Shown: piece by piece, positions 51,310 to 60,485 of the stretch
Layout: the number at the start of each line of letters is the position of its first letter
How positions within the stretch are numbered: position 1 is the first letter of the stretch
Origin: Maridesulfovibrio sp050916235
GTDB taxonomy: Bacteria > Desulfobacterota > Desulfovibrionia > Desulfovibrionales > Desulfovibrionaceae
Assembly: GCF_050916235.1 (NCBI RefSeq)
Contig: NZ_CP104854.1
Location: 4,092,001 to 4,156,000, forward strand
Direction: 5' to 3'
Length of the DNA stretch: 64,000 nucleotides
Made by a program: the position numbers and the translations under genes
Notes under the pieces: model-generated
The model's database searches: none
The model's input: only the letters and a program-made list of their open reading frames with translations
What the model was told of the DNA's origin: nothing

Positions 51310-53316
51310 TCAGCCGAGACTGATTATTTTTTCACGCAATACCTGAATTCGATCACGAAGTTCAGCAGCTTTTTCAAATTCCAGTTCCGAAGCAAATTTG
51401 CGCATCTCTTTTTCCATCTTGCGAACTTCCTTTTCCATCTTGGCAGGATCGAGTCCGTACTCTGCAGCTTCTTCTGCGGCAATCTTTATTTCGCTACCGG
51501 CCCAATTGTCAGAGTACAATGTTCCCAGCATATTATCCAGCGGTTTGGATATGGTCCGAGGCACAATACCGTGCTCCTGATTGTACTCATCCTGCTTCCT
51601 GCGGCGACGGGACGTTTCATCCATAGCCGTACGCATAGACTGGGTTACAACGTCCGCGTAAAGGATTACTCTTCCCTCGGAATTTCGGGCCGCACGGCCG
51701 AATGTCTGAATAAGAGACCGCGTGGAGCGGAGGAAGCCTTCCTTGTCAGCATCAAGAATTGCCACGAGCGAAACTTCAGGGATATCGAGGCCCTCGCGCA
51801 GCAGGTTGATACCGACAAGTGCGACAAATTCACCTGCCCTCAGAGACTGGATTATGGACATCCTTTCCATGGTATCAATATCTGAGTGCAGGTACTTGGC
51901 CTTTACTCCCATCTGGTTGAAGTATTCGGTCAGGTCTTCAGACATCCGTTTGGTAAGGGTGGTGATAAGAACACGTTCTCCCCTCTTCTCTCGCTCCTTG
52001 CACTCGGCAAGCAGGTCATCCATCTGTCCTTTAACCGGTCGGACTTCAACAACCGGATCAAGAAGGCCGGTCGGACGGATAATCTGCTCTACCACAAGTC
52101 CTTGAGCCCGTTCCATCTCCCACGGCCCGGGAGTCGCCGAGACATAGACGGTCTGCCCGATTTTGTCGAGGAATTCCTCAAAGCAAAGCGGGCGGTTATC
52201 CAAAGCGGACGGCAGACGGAAGCCGAAATTTACCAGTGTGGTTTTACGCGAGCGGTCTCCATTATACATGCCTCCGACCTGAGGCACGGCTATATGAGAT
52301 TCATCCATGAACAGCAGGAAGTCGTCCGGGAAATAATGGATAAGGGTTGCCGGAGGTTCTCCCTCCTTACGCCCGTCCAGATGGCGTGAATAGTTCTCAA
52401 TTCCGTTGCAGTAGCCGATTTCTTCGATCATTTCGAGATCATACATGGTGCGCTGCTCAAGGCGCTGCGCTTCGACCAGTTTGTTATCCTGCTTGAAACT
52501 GCGCAGGGTTTCCACCAATTCTTCACGAATATCCTCTCTGGCCCGCTCAAGGTTGTCCTTGTCCGAGACAAAGTGGCTGGCAGGATAAATTACCGTTTTA
52601 CGTCTGCGACCGGTGACTTCCCCGGTAAGCGGGTCGGTTTCAAGAATTGATTCGATCTCATCTCCAAAAAATTCTATCCGTAGGGCCTGTTCACGACTGT
52701 AGGCCGGGATAATCTCGATGACATCTCCACGCACACGGAAGGTTCCACGGTGGAAATCGTAATCGTTGCGTTCGTACTGAACTTCCACCAGACGTTCCAT
52801 GAGCTGTTCCATGGACATTTCCTGCCCTTCCTCTACCGGAATAATCATACGGGCGTAGAATTCAGGCGAACCGAGACCATATATGCAGGATACGGAAGCA
52901 ACTATGAGTACATCGCGCCTGGTCAGCAGTGCGTGCGTGGCCGAGTGACGCAGCTTATCTATGTCGTCGTTGATTGAGGAATCTTTTTCAATATATGTAT
53001 CAGAGTGTGGCAGATATGCTTCCGGTTGATAGTAATCATAGTAGCTTACAAAATATTCTACAGCATTATTAGGGAACAATGCCTTGAATTCATTGAACAG
53101 CTGTGCTGCCAGTGTCTTGTTTGGGGCCATGACCAGTGTCGGGCGGTTCAGTTCCTTGACCACGTTGGCCATGGCAAAGGTCTTACCGGTCCCGGTGGCT
53201 CCAAGCAGGATCTGATCCTTCACGCCGTGGCGAATATTTTCCACTAGCTGCTTTACTGCTTCCGGCTGGTCACCCTTGAGGGTGTAATCACTGACAAGTT
53301 CAAATTTACCTGACAT
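51310..53316 (-). CDS. uvrB: Excinuclease ABC subunit B
   Basis: A 668-residue helicase-like nucleotide excision repair protein. Walker A GATGTGKTFAMA (residues ~39-50), the beta-hairpin YYDYYQPEAYLPHSDTYIEKDSSIN that inserts at damage, LMDESH, QTVYVSATPG, EGLDIPEVSLVAILDADKEGFLRS and the C-terminal UvrC-binding UVR motif (EKEMRKFASELEFEKAAELRDRI) are all present. Complete. Shares an operon with the downstream channel gene; divergent from the next plus gene. Confidence 0.98.
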   Translation of the reverse strand: MSGKFELVSDYTLKGDQPEAVKQLVENIRHGVKDQILLGATGTGKTFAMANVVKELNRPTLVMAPNKTLAAQLFNEFKALFPNNAVEYFVSYYDYYQPEAYLPHSDTYIEKDSSINDDIDKLRHSATHALLTRRDVLIVASVSCIYGLGSPEFYARMIIPVEEGQEMSMEQLMERLVEVQYERNDYDFHRGTFRVRGDVIEIIPAYSREQALRIEFFGDEIESILETDPLTGEVTGRRRKTVIYPASHFVSDKDNLERAREDIREELVETLRSFKQDNKLVEAQRLEQRTMYDLEMIEEIGYCNGIENYSRHLDGRKEGEPPATLIHYFPDDFLLFMDESHIAVPQVGGMYNGDRSRKTTLVNFGFRLPSALDNRPLCFEEFLDKIGQTVYVSATPGPWEMERAQGLVVEQIIRPTGLLDPVVEVRPVKGQMDDLLAECKEREKRGERVLITTLTKRMSEDLTEYFNQMGVKAKYLHSDIDTMERMSIIQSLRAGEFVALVGINLLREGLDIPEVSLVAILDADKEGFLRSTRSLIQTFGRAARNSEGRVILYADVVTQSMRTAMDETSRRRRKQDEYNQEHGIVPRTISKPLDNMLGTLYSDNWAGSEIKIAAEEAAEYGLDPAKMEKEVRKMEKEMRKFASELEFEKAAELRDRIQVLREKIISLG

Positions 53317-53422
53317 TCTACTTTGTTCCCGGCTTGTGCTGTTAAATTAAAATAGTTATGTAATGCTGATAAACAAATTGACCAGTGTTCTCATAAAATC
53401 ATATTCACTTTGCGAGGTAGCA

Positions 53423-53920
53423 ATGATTCCCATAATACAGATTGAAAACGGCGAAACCCCGATCCGCAGGGGATATGTCGTGTCCATGGTCATCCGCAGC
53501 TTCAAGGGGCGGCGCGATGTAGAAGTTCATCTGTTCAGGCCGCAGTGGGCAGATGAAGACGAAAATGAAATTTCCTGGGACAATCTCTTCGGCAGCCCTG
53601 CAACTCTTGACGCAATCCCGGATGCAGAAAAGGACCGTAAAGTCGTCCTTGAATCTTTCACCCGTGAAGAGCGCGATCAGGTGGTTGAATATCTCAAAGA
53701 GCACTACTCCTCAAGACTTGAATCCATTTTCTCCAGCCCCATGGAGTTCCCTGTTCCCAGCGGATTGCCGCCACTTTCCTCTATTACCGAAGGAAAGGAT
53801 ATCGGATTGATCAAGTTTGAAAAAGTCCCTCACTTCAACCTGCCCTTTGCCCTGCGCGGCCTATACAATCTGGGAGCCCACAGGCCTCTGGTTGAAACCC
53901 GCGAAGATGATGACAATTGA
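53423..53920 (+). CDS. Conserved-looking protein of unknown function
   Basis: A 165-residue soluble protein rich in charged residues (RSFKGRRDVEVHLFRPQWADEDENE) with no motif I recognise. GAGGT lies seven bases before the ATG at 53423; a longer reading begins at 53363 without such a site. The end EKVPHFNLPFALRGLYNLGAHRPLVETRE suggests a folded domain. It stands alone, divergent from uvrB. Confidence 0.75.
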   Translation: MIPIIQIENGETPIRRGYVVSMVIRSFKGRRDVEVHLFRPQWADEDENEISWDNLFGSPATLDAIPDAEKDRKVVLESFTREERDQVVEYLKEHYSSRLESIFSSPMEFPVPSGLPPLSSITEGKDIGLIKFEKVPHFNLPFALRGLYNLGAHRPLVETREDDDN

Positions 53921-53971
53921 TCAGAGCAGGCAGTTTCCCCGGTTCTATTTCAACTGGAGAATCTAAATATT

Positions 53972-54001
53972 AAGGCCGCGGCACTTGGGTACCGCGGCCT
54001 T
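53972..54001. terminator. Hairpin between convergent genes
   Basis: 10-bp perfect stem AAGGCCGCGG / CCGCGGCCTT with a 10-base loop between convergent genes. No long T run on either strand, so efficiency is uncertain. Confidence 0.6.
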
Positions 54002-54046
54002 TGTCATTCATGTATCAGCTGTCAGGAATACATCCAGACTCAACTT

Positions 54047-55189
54047 TTATCTTTGAAGATCTGCCTTTTTCAATCGGTTAATGTATTTTCCGGCCGACTC
54101 GGGAATCAGCACCCAGCCTATCCGGATCAGCGCCAATGAACTTACAAGTATATTTCCGAGCCATGCGGCCACTATAGGCGGCATAAACCCGGAATCACCG
54201 GCCGATGCTCCTAGCATAAACAATGCGTAATAAACGAAGGTGAGCGCAAGACCAAGGCCGATATTCAGGTAGATGTTTTCAGTTATGGTGACCAGTGCAA
54301 GGGAAACCAGCGCCATGGTAAGCAACGAAAATGCATATGACCACTTGGAATGCCATGCTGTCCGTAATTCATCCACGCGCGAACCGGATTGTTCCAACTG
54401 AGCAATAACCTTGTTCAATTGCCATAGCGGAAGCTGGGCCGGATCAATATCGGGATCGACAACCTTGAAAACCTCAAGGTTGATTTTGATAGGTATGGTG
54501 AAAATGGGATGCTTGCGTGAAGCAAACCTGTCCGGGCTAAGCTCAACGGCATTCTCAAGCTTCCAGCCATACTTATCACTCACTTCGGCACTTTCGGAAG
54601 TTATTACCCTGTTTATACCGCCGTTATCTTCTGCAAATTCGTACAGGGTTATATCCTTGGCCCGGTTGGCAAAAGGCATGACTTCTTGTGCTTCAACCAC
54701 AAACCGTCCTTCCTTGAGCCAGATGTTGTGCAGCACCCGGCGATCAAGCTGGTTCTTTCGCACATCCTCCTTCCAGATGCGATAGGCTTCCTGCTCTCCA
54801 TATACGCCGATAACCTGCGAGAACAACAGCTGCCCGAAGGACCATATAACTGCGTAAACCACAAAAAAGCGCAGAAACCACGCCAGTGACAGTCCTCCGG
54901 TACGAAGGGCCAGCAGCTCTTTGCTTCTGGCCATGACGCAAAGCTGAATCGTCATGGAGATTAGAAAGACAGCCGGAAGTATCTGTGAAAAAATCAAAGG
55001 CATTTTTACAATGAAATACCGCAGGATGGTGCCTGCACCAAGACCGGCCTCAATAAAGTCATCCAGACGGTCAAAAAGGTCTGAAAGCAGATAGATACCG
55101 GTGCCGACACCAAGAGTAACGCACATCAGAAACATATTCTGCTTCAATACATATAAAGCCAGATGGCCGGGAAGAAGCCTGCGTATCAT
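54047..55189 (-). CDS. lptG: LPS export permease LptG
   Basis: A 380-residue YjgP/YjgQ-family permease, half of the LptB2FG transporter that lifts lipopolysaccharide from the inner membrane. Six hydrophobic helices flank a periplasmic beta-jellyroll (residues ~135-260). The segments VLKQNMFLMCVTLGVGTGIYLLSDLFDR near the N terminus and FSQILPAVFLISMTI, ELLALRTGGLS are typical. Its ATG overlaps the lptF stop by four bases. I call it LptG because it follows the other gene; assignment of F versus G is by gene order. Confidence 0.9.
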   Translation of the reverse strand: MIRRLLPGHLALYVLKQNMFLMCVTLGVGTGIYLLSDLFDRLDDFIEAGLGAGTILRYFIVKMPLIFSQILPAVFLISMTIQLCVMARSKELLALRTGGLSLAWFLRFFVVYAVIWSFGQLLFSQVIGVYGEQEAYRIWKEDVRKNQLDRRVLHNIWLKEGRFVVEAQEVMPFANRAKDITLYEFAEDNGGINRVITSESAEVSDKYGWKLENAVELSPDRFASRKHPIFTIPIKINLEVFKVVDPDIDPAQLPLWQLNKVIAQLEQSGSRVDELRTAWHSKWSYAFSLLTMALVSLALVTITENIYLNIGLGLALTFVYYALFMLGASAGDSGFMPPIVAAWLGNILVSSLALIRIGWVLIPESAGKYINRLKKADLQR

Positions 55190-56346
55190 GCTGCCTTCCT
55201 CCTCAACCTTTTTAGGAACCTGAGTCTGAAACTGAATGAATGTTCCATTACAGCCATTTTTAGAAGAACCACAGAAATAACCGCAAAAGTTATGTTGGGC
55301 AGCCAGAGACCGATTACTGGGGTCAGCACGCCGCTTTCACCAAAAGTAACCCCTAAGGACAGCATGGTGTAGTACACAAGAAACAGTCCCATGGAAATAA
55401 GCAGACCGTACTGCTGCTTAAGCCCTCGGAATATACAGGCTATAGGCATGGCAAACATGCCAAGAACCAGACAGGCTATAGGCAGGGCCATACGCTTTTG
55501 CACCTCAACCTGAACTTTCCTGAAAAAGTTGGGATCAATGTCTCCAGCCCTGTCTCCAGCCCTGTTTATGCGGACCAGTTTTTCCCAAGACATCTCTTTT
55601 GGCCTCAATTCATCAACGTCGTATCCTTTGAGTATGTTGGCCAATGGAATACGAACATCATAATTCTTGAATTTGAGAACGCTGAGCTGTTCGCGTTCCT
55701 GCTGGTAGATGCGACCGTTCTCAAGATGGATAAGCAACCTGCCCTGCGACGGGTCAGTCAGAATCTCTCCTTTCGGGGCGACGATGGTAGCGGTCATGCC
55801 CTTTCTGGTGCTGTCCCGGACAAAGACAGAATACATAACTCCGTCCTTGTCATCGACCTTGTCCGCATAGAAAACCAACCCAGGAAAATCCTTGTTGAAA
55901 ACTCCCGGTTTAAGCGCAAGCTGACTCTGGGTTCTGGCAAATTCCATAAGAGCATTGCGAAAATTCTCGGTTCCCCACGACAGGCCGTACAGGGAAAAAA
56001 ACACATCCGCCCCGGTACAGAGCACACAGAAGATCAGTGGCGCAGGCAACAATCTGTAGAGGCTCAATCCTCCGGACTTGAGAGCTGTTATTTCATTGTC
56101 CGCATTCATCCTCAGGAAAGTGAGAAAAATTGCTAACATCGTGGCAATGGGAGTCAGGATGAGCAGAAAAAAAGGACATAGATACATGAAAAGCTTGGCC
56201 ATTTCCACAACGCCAATACTCTGTCCCATGAACAGGTCCCGGAACTGCAAAAGCCTGCCGATGAGAATCAGGCCCATGAAACCGCAAATACTCAATGTAA
56301 ATATGGAAATAAGTTCTTTGAAAATCTGACGATGAAGAAGCTTCAA
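55186..56346 (-). CDS. lptF: LPS export permease LptF
   Basis: A 386-residue YjgP/YjgQ-family permease, partner of LptG. Motifs: FKELISIFTLSICGFMGLILIGRLLQF, FLLILTPIATMLAIFLTFLRMNADNEITALKSGGLSLYRLL, and a C-terminal helix bundle (VLGMFAMPIACIFRG...LLISMGLFLVYY). Coupled to lptG by an ATGA overlap. The ATPase LptB is not in the window. Confidence 0.92.
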   Translation of the reverse strand: MKLLHRQIFKELISIFTLSICGFMGLILIGRLLQFRDLFMGQSIGVVEMAKLFMYLCPFFLLILTPIATMLAIFLTFLRMNADNEITALKSGGLSLYRLLPAPLIFCVLCTGADVFFSLYGLSWGTENFRNALMEFARTQSQLALKPGVFNKDFPGLVFYADKVDDKDGVMYSVFVRDSTRKGMTATIVAPKGEILTDPSQGRLLIHLENGRIYQQEREQLSVLKFKNYDVRIPLANILKGYDVDELRPKEMSWEKLVRINRAGDRAGDIDPNFFRKVQVEVQKRMALPIACLVLGMFAMPIACIFRGLKQQYGLLISMGLFLVYYTMLSLGVTFGESGVLTPVIGLWLPNITFAVISVVLLKMAVMEHSFSFRLRFLKRLRRKAA

Positions 56347-56446
56347 TTTGGTTCCCGCAGTGTGCAGCAGATAATGTTTATGCGGGATAAATCATGTTTA
56401 TCGGATTAGGAATCACGCAAAACATGAACGTCCCGACACACGTTTC

Positions 56447-56644
56447 TTAGTCGCAGTCAGGAGTGTCTGCGGAATTCTCAGCATAAAAACGTTCCATGAA
56501 CTCCATGTCCTTGGGAGACAGATTAAAGCGCATGGCGGCTTCTTCCAGCAGGGAAGGAAGCTCCCGGCCAGTTTCCAGGCGCTTTTCGGAGATCCATTTA
56601 ATGGCCTTGCGGGTAAGTTCACATGGAGTAACTATGGTTGTCAT
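56447..56644 (-). CDS. Small conserved-looking protein, unknown function
   Basis: A 65-residue protein (IVTPCELTRKAIKWISEKRL...LLEEAAMRFNLSPKDMEFMERFYAEN) with AAGGA before the ATG. Helical and charged, no membrane segment. It lies 100 bases upstream of lptF on the same strand. I recognise no family. Confidence 0.68.
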   Translation of the reverse strand: MTTIVTPCELTRKAIKWISEKRLETGRELPSLLEEAAMRFNLSPKDMEFMERFYAENSADTPDCD

Positions 56645-56797
56645 ATATTTTTCCTTATCATTAGACGTGGATTGTTAATTTTTTACACTACACCAGCTTT
56701 ACGGACCTTGCAACTTTGTGCAGTGTGGCATACCCAGTTCGTAACTGAGTTGATTCCAGAGCTCAAATTACCATTTCAAATCGCTAAAGGTATTAAT

Positions 56798-57592
56798 ATG
56801 ACTTCACTTTTCACTGCTGCAATTCTCGGTATAGTAGAAGGGCTGACTGAATTTCTTCCGGTTTCAAGCACAGGGCATCTGATAATAACCGGCCACCTGC
56901 TTGGGTTTACTGGCGAAAAAGCCGCCTCTTTTGAGGTTGCCATCCAGCTTGGAGCCATTCTGGCCGTAGTGGTTCTGTACTGGGCCCGTTTCTGGGGACT
57001 CCTTTTTCCTGTTCCCGGCCAGCTTTTTTCCGGCTTCCGCGGGCTTTACATGCTGTTTTTGACCAGCCTTCCGGCATCACTGCTAGGACTTCTCGCCCAC
57101 GGATTTATCAAGGAGCACCTGTTTAATCCTCATACAGTGGCCTGGGCTCTCGGTGTCGGTGCAATCATGATTTTAATAGTAGAGAGAAAAGAAAAAAATC
57201 CGCACTGCCTTACCATCGACGAAATCACTCCCAAACTGGCACTCGGTATAGGCTGCTTTCAGTGTCTGGCTCTTTGGCCGGGATTTTCACGTTCTGCAGC
57301 TACCATTATGGGTGGTATGCTGCTCGGGGCGCAACGCAAGGTTGCTGCAGAATATTCATTTATTGCAGCGGTCCCCATTATGTTCGCGGCAACGGGCTAC
57401 GACATGTTAAAAAGCTACCAGCTTTTCTCCACCGCAGACATTCCATTCCTTGCTGTTGGATTTATTGTGTCATTTGTTTCAGCATGGGCGGCAGTAAAAG
57501 GATTCATTTATCTGCTTGGCAAGCTTACGCTTCGCCCGTTTGCCTATTACAGGTTAGCCTTGGCTCCCTTGGTTCTCTTCTTCTGGTCCTAA
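56798..57592 (+). CDS. uppP: Undecaprenyl-diphosphatase UppP (BacA)
   Basis: A 264-residue membrane enzyme that dephosphorylates undecaprenyl diphosphate to renew the lipid carrier for peptidoglycan. Motifs: ILGIVEGLTEFLPVSSTGHLII (residues 9-30, catalytic Glu and Ser) and ALWPGFSRSAATIMGGMLLG (~165-184, catalytic Arg region). I start at the ATG at 56798 behind AAAGG; a longer frame from 56672 adds residues unlike the family. A DUF368/PopT protein at 9902 likely acts in the same lipid cycle. Confidence 0.95.
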   Translation: MTSLFTAAILGIVEGLTEFLPVSSTGHLIITGHLLGFTGEKAASFEVAIQLGAILAVVVLYWARFWGLLFPVPGQLFSGFRGLYMLFLTSLPASLLGLLAHGFIKEHLFNPHTVAWALGVGAIMILIVERKEKNPHCLTIDEITPKLALGIGCFQCLALWPGFSRSAATIMGGMLLGAQRKVAAEYSFIAAVPIMFAATGYDMLKSYQLFSTADIPFLAVGFIVSFVSAWAAVKGFIYLLGKLTLRPFAYYRLALAPLVLFFWS

Positions 57593-57662
57593 TCGTTTGG
57601 TCCTACAACCTGCCACGTTTACAGGTTATTTTGATAAAAATTAAAAAAAATTACTTTTTTAC

Positions 57663-57689
57663 TTGCCAAGTTAATCCATAGCGTATAGT
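57663..57689 (+). promoter_or_regulatory. Promoter of the first tRNA-Met gene
   Basis: TTGCCA (57663-57668), 15-base spacer, TATAGT (57684-57689). The same arrangement with TATATT recurs before the second copy. Confidence 0.55.
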
Positions 57690-57722
57690 AAATCTCCTCG
57701 TTGGACGGGAAGTCCATATCAT

Positions 57723-57799
57723 GGCGAGGTAGCTCAGATGGTTAGAGCATGCGGCTCATATCCGCAGTGTCGGGGGTTCAATTCCCTCCCTCGCTACCA
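57723..57799 (+). tRNA. tRNA-Met (CAU), copy 1
   Basis: 77 nt with encoded CCA. Acceptor GGCGAGG / CCTCGCT (pair 1-72 is G-U), D arm GCTCAGATGGTTAGAGC, anticodon arm GCGG-CTCATAT-CCGC with CAU, T arm GGGGG-TTCAATT-CCCTC. The elongator form is likely (no C1-A72 mismatch of the initiator); a CAU tRNA-Ile2 cannot be fully excluded. Confidence 0.95.
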
Positions 57800-57808
57800 G
57801 TACACAAT

Positions 57809-57836
57809 AAGCCCTGCAGAGCAGGGCTTTTTCTTT
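57809..57836 (+). terminator. Terminator after tRNA copy 1
   Basis: AAGCCCTGC / GCAGGGCTT stem, 3-base loop, then TTTTTCTTT. Confidence 0.88.
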
Positions 57837-57893
57837 GGCTAAACATGACCGCTACGGTATAAACATTATATTGTAATTTAAGTCATTTTTTGC

Positions 57894-57920
57894 TTGCCAA
57901 GTTTTATGAGAGTGTATATT
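57894..57920 (+). promoter_or_regulatory. Promoter of the second tRNA-Met gene
   Basis: TTGCCA (57894-57899), 15-base spacer, TATATT (57915-57920); near-copy of the first tRNA promoter. Confidence 0.55.
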
Positions 57921-57953
57921 AACTCTCCTCGTTGGACAGGAAGTCCACATCAT

Positions 57954-58030
57954 GGCGAGGTAGCTCAGATGGTTAGAGCATGCGGCTCATATCCGCAGTG
58001 TCGGGGGTTCAATTCCCTTCCTCGCTACCA
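57954..58030 (+). tRNA. tRNA-Met (CAU), copy 2
   Basis: 77 nt, differing from copy 1 by one base in the 3' side of the T stem (CCCTT for CCCTC). Same anticodon CAU, same 1-72 G-U pair, encoded CCA. Each copy lies in its own promoter-to-terminator unit. Confidence 0.95.
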
Positions 58031-58038
58031 GTAAATAC

Positions 58039-58075
58039 AAGGCCTCAGTGCGTAAACACTGGGGCCTTTTCTTTT
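58039..58075 (+). terminator. Terminator after tRNA copy 2
   Basis: 12-bp stem with one G-U pair (AAGGCCTCAGTG / CACTGGGGCCTT), 6-base loop, then TTCTTTTCT. Confidence 0.85.
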
Positions 58076-58133
58076 CTAATTCTTCAGATTCCCGTCTTTT
58101 CCACTCAAGATTTATTTCCTTAAATCAATCTTT

Positions 58134-60485
58134 TTGCTATTGTTGCACCTAACAATAACAGCCAGCACCAGAGTTGTAACTTTGAATTATCTCCGACTTA
58201 ACGGCATCTCACCCGCCAGACGATATTCAGGACTGTGCATTCTGATGACAGTTCTTGTCTTATTTCTATGCATTTCACCTGCTTCAGCCAAGCAGGATAA
58301 TGTAACATTACAACTTAAGTGGTTTCATCAGTTTCAGTTCGCAGGCTATTACGCAGCACTTGAAAAGGGGTTCTATACCGAGGAAGGATTGGATGTTACG
58401 ATCATTGAACGGGATCTCAGTTTTAATCCTGTAGACCTTGTCCTTGAGGAGAAGGCTGACTTCGGTGTCAGCAATTCAGCAATTCTTCTGGATTACTTGC
58501 AGGGAAAGGATGTAGTTCTTCTGGCTTCAGTTTTTCAGCATTCACCACTTGTTTTTCTTTCCAAGACCCCTCCCCTTCTCCACAGTCCACACGATTTTAA
58601 AGGCAAAACAGTGCTGATGAGTACGGCCACTCAGGATATCGAACTTATATCAATGCTTCGTAAAGAGAGAATAGCCCTTTCCAGCCTTGCCCTCATCGAC
58701 AGATTTGCAACTCCGGAAGACTATTTTGATCCGGAAATTGATGTAATAGCAGCATATCTTACAAACCAGCCATATTACCTTGAAGAGAAGGAAGTTCCTT
58801 ACTCCATTATCTACCCATCCACATATGGCATAGATTTTTATGGTGATACGCTCTTTACTTCCCGTAAGCAGGTTATAAATAATCCTGAACGAGTAAGAAA
58901 ATTTCTACGTGCCAGCCTGAAAGGCTGGGCTTATGCACTTTCACACACCGAAGAACTCATTGATATTATCATCAATAAATTCGGTTCACTTAAATCAAAA
59001 GAGCATCTCAGATTCGAGGCAGCTGCGATACAGAAGCTTGTGCAGCCTGACCTTGTAAAAATAGGTCATATTAATCCAAAACGATGGGAAAATATCTGTG
59101 ACTACTTTCATGAAGATGTAAATACGCTTAAAAAGAGGGATCTTTCATCCTTCTATTTTGATCCCACGGAAGGCAGCGTGGTCATGAAAAAGGAAACTGC
59201 TATTTATATCAGCTCCTTATTCACAATTACCATCATTATTCTTTGTTTCACCGTTTATATTGCCCGCAAGCTCAAAAATGAAATTCATCAAAAGATGTTG
59301 TTTGAAAAAAAATTGACAAAGAGTGAAAAATATTATCGCAGCCTGTTTGAGAACACCGGCACCGCCACTGTTATTCTTGGAGAGGATTTCACTATTAAAC
59401 GCTGTAATAACAATTTCATAGAGTTGAGTGGATACTCTAAGACCGAAATTGAAAACAAAATGAAATGGACTGAATTTGTCTCCCTTGAAGACCTCGCAAG
59501 AATGCGTGAGTATGCGTTGTCAAGAAAGGCGGGTAACATGTCAGTTCCAACGTCATACGATTTCAAATTTATGAGGCGTAGCGGAGAAATTAGAAATATC
59601 CATGTTTTTGTAGGTCTTATCGACGACAGCACGGATAGGGTCGCTTCACTCGTAGATATGACGGAGAAGGTTAAAACGCAGGATCTGCTCATTCAAACAG
59701 AAAAAATGCTTTCAGTGGGCGGACTGGCCGCCGGAATGGCTCATGAGATAAACAACCCTCTGGCGGGCATACTACAGGGTGCCCAGAATATTCTGCGCCG
59801 AATTTCACCTGCAAATAAGGCAAACATTGAAATCGCCCATAAGCAGGGTTGCAGTTGCGACCAGATCTATAATTATATGGAGGAAAGGGGGATAGTCCGT
59901 ATGCTGGAGGGCATTCAGAATTCAGGAGAGCGAGCAGCAGTAATAGTAAAGAATATGCTTGATTTCACAAGAAGAAATGAAGCCGGTATGACGAGCTGTA
60001 ATCTCAACGAGCTGATTGAAGGAATTCTTGATATTATTTCCTGCGACTATGACTTAAAGAAAAAATATGACTTCAGACACACTGAAATAATAAAAGATTT
60101 CAAAAATGATCTGGCCCTTGTTGCCTGCTACAGAATCGAAATAGAGCAGGTGCTGCTCAACCTGATCAAAAACGCTGCCTATGCTATGTATGAGACATCG
60201 AAAGTTAGAGCTCCACGCCTGATTTTACGCACACAGCAGGATGCCAAATACGTTACTGTCGAAGTCGAAGACAATGGCCCGGGAATAACCAATGAGGTAA
60301 GAAGACGTATATTTGAACCGTTCTTTACCACCAAATCTCCCGGCTTTGGAACCGGCCTTGGACTTTCTGTTTCTTTTTTTATAATTACCCAGAACCACAA
60401 GGGCGTATTCGAAGTCGACTCTGAGGTTGGAAAAGGTTCTAAATTTATTTTCAAACTTCCCAGAACACAGGTTCAGAATGATTAA
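58134..60485 (+). CDS. Sensor histidine kinase with periplasmic NMT1/THI5-like domain and PAS
   Basis: A 783-residue membrane kinase. A signal peptide (ending ISPASA) leads to an NMT1/THI5-like binding domain (residues ~55-340: VTLQLKWFHQFQFAGYYAALEKGFYTEEGLDV), then a transmembrane helix (ISSLFTITIIILCFTVYIA, ~355-375), a PAS domain (~400-510), a HisKA H-box (GGLAAGMAHEINNPLAG) and a HATPase (NLIKNAAYAM, DNGPGI, GTGLGLSVSF). It should autophosphorylate on binding a periplasmic ligand, perhaps a pyrimidine- or nitrate-like small molecule. No response regulator lies alongside. The start is uncertain: the frame opens with TTG at 58134 and the first ATG (58245) would give a very short signal. 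Confidence 0.88.
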   Translation: MLLLHLTITASTRVVTLNYLRLNGISPARRYSGLCILMTVLVLFLCISPASAKQDNVTLQLKWFHQFQFAGYYAALEKGFYTEEGLDVTIIERDLSFNPVDLVLEEKADFGVSNSAILLDYLQGKDVVLLASVFQHSPLVFLSKTPPLLHSPHDFKGKTVLMSTATQDIELISMLRKERIALSSLALIDRFATPEDYFDPEIDVIAAYLTNQPYYLEEKEVPYSIIYPSTYGIDFYGDTLFTSRKQVINNPERVRKFLRASLKGWAYALSHTEELIDIIINKFGSLKSKEHLRFEAAAIQKLVQPDLVKIGHINPKRWENICDYFHEDVNTLKKRDLSSFYFDPTEGSVVMKKETAIYISSLFTITIIILCFTVYIARKLKNEIHQKMLFEKKLTKSEKYYRSLFENTGTATVILGEDFTIKRCNNNFIELSGYSKTEIENKMKWTEFVSLEDLARMREYALSRKAGNMSVPTSYDFKFMRRSGEIRNIHVFVGLIDDSTDRVASLVDMTEKVKTQDLLIQTEKMLSVGGLAAGMAHEINNPLAGILQGAQNILRRISPANKANIEIAHKQGCSCDQIYNYMEERGIVRMLEGIQNSGERAAVIVKNMLDFTRRNEAGMTSCNLNELIEGILDIISCDYDLKKKYDFRHTEIIKDFKNDLALVACYRIEIEQVLLNLIKNAAYAMYETSKVRAPRLILRTQQDAKYVTVEVEDNGPGITNEVRRRIFEPFFTTKSPGFGTGLGLSVSFFIITQNHKGVFEVDSEVGKGSKFIFKLPRTQVQND

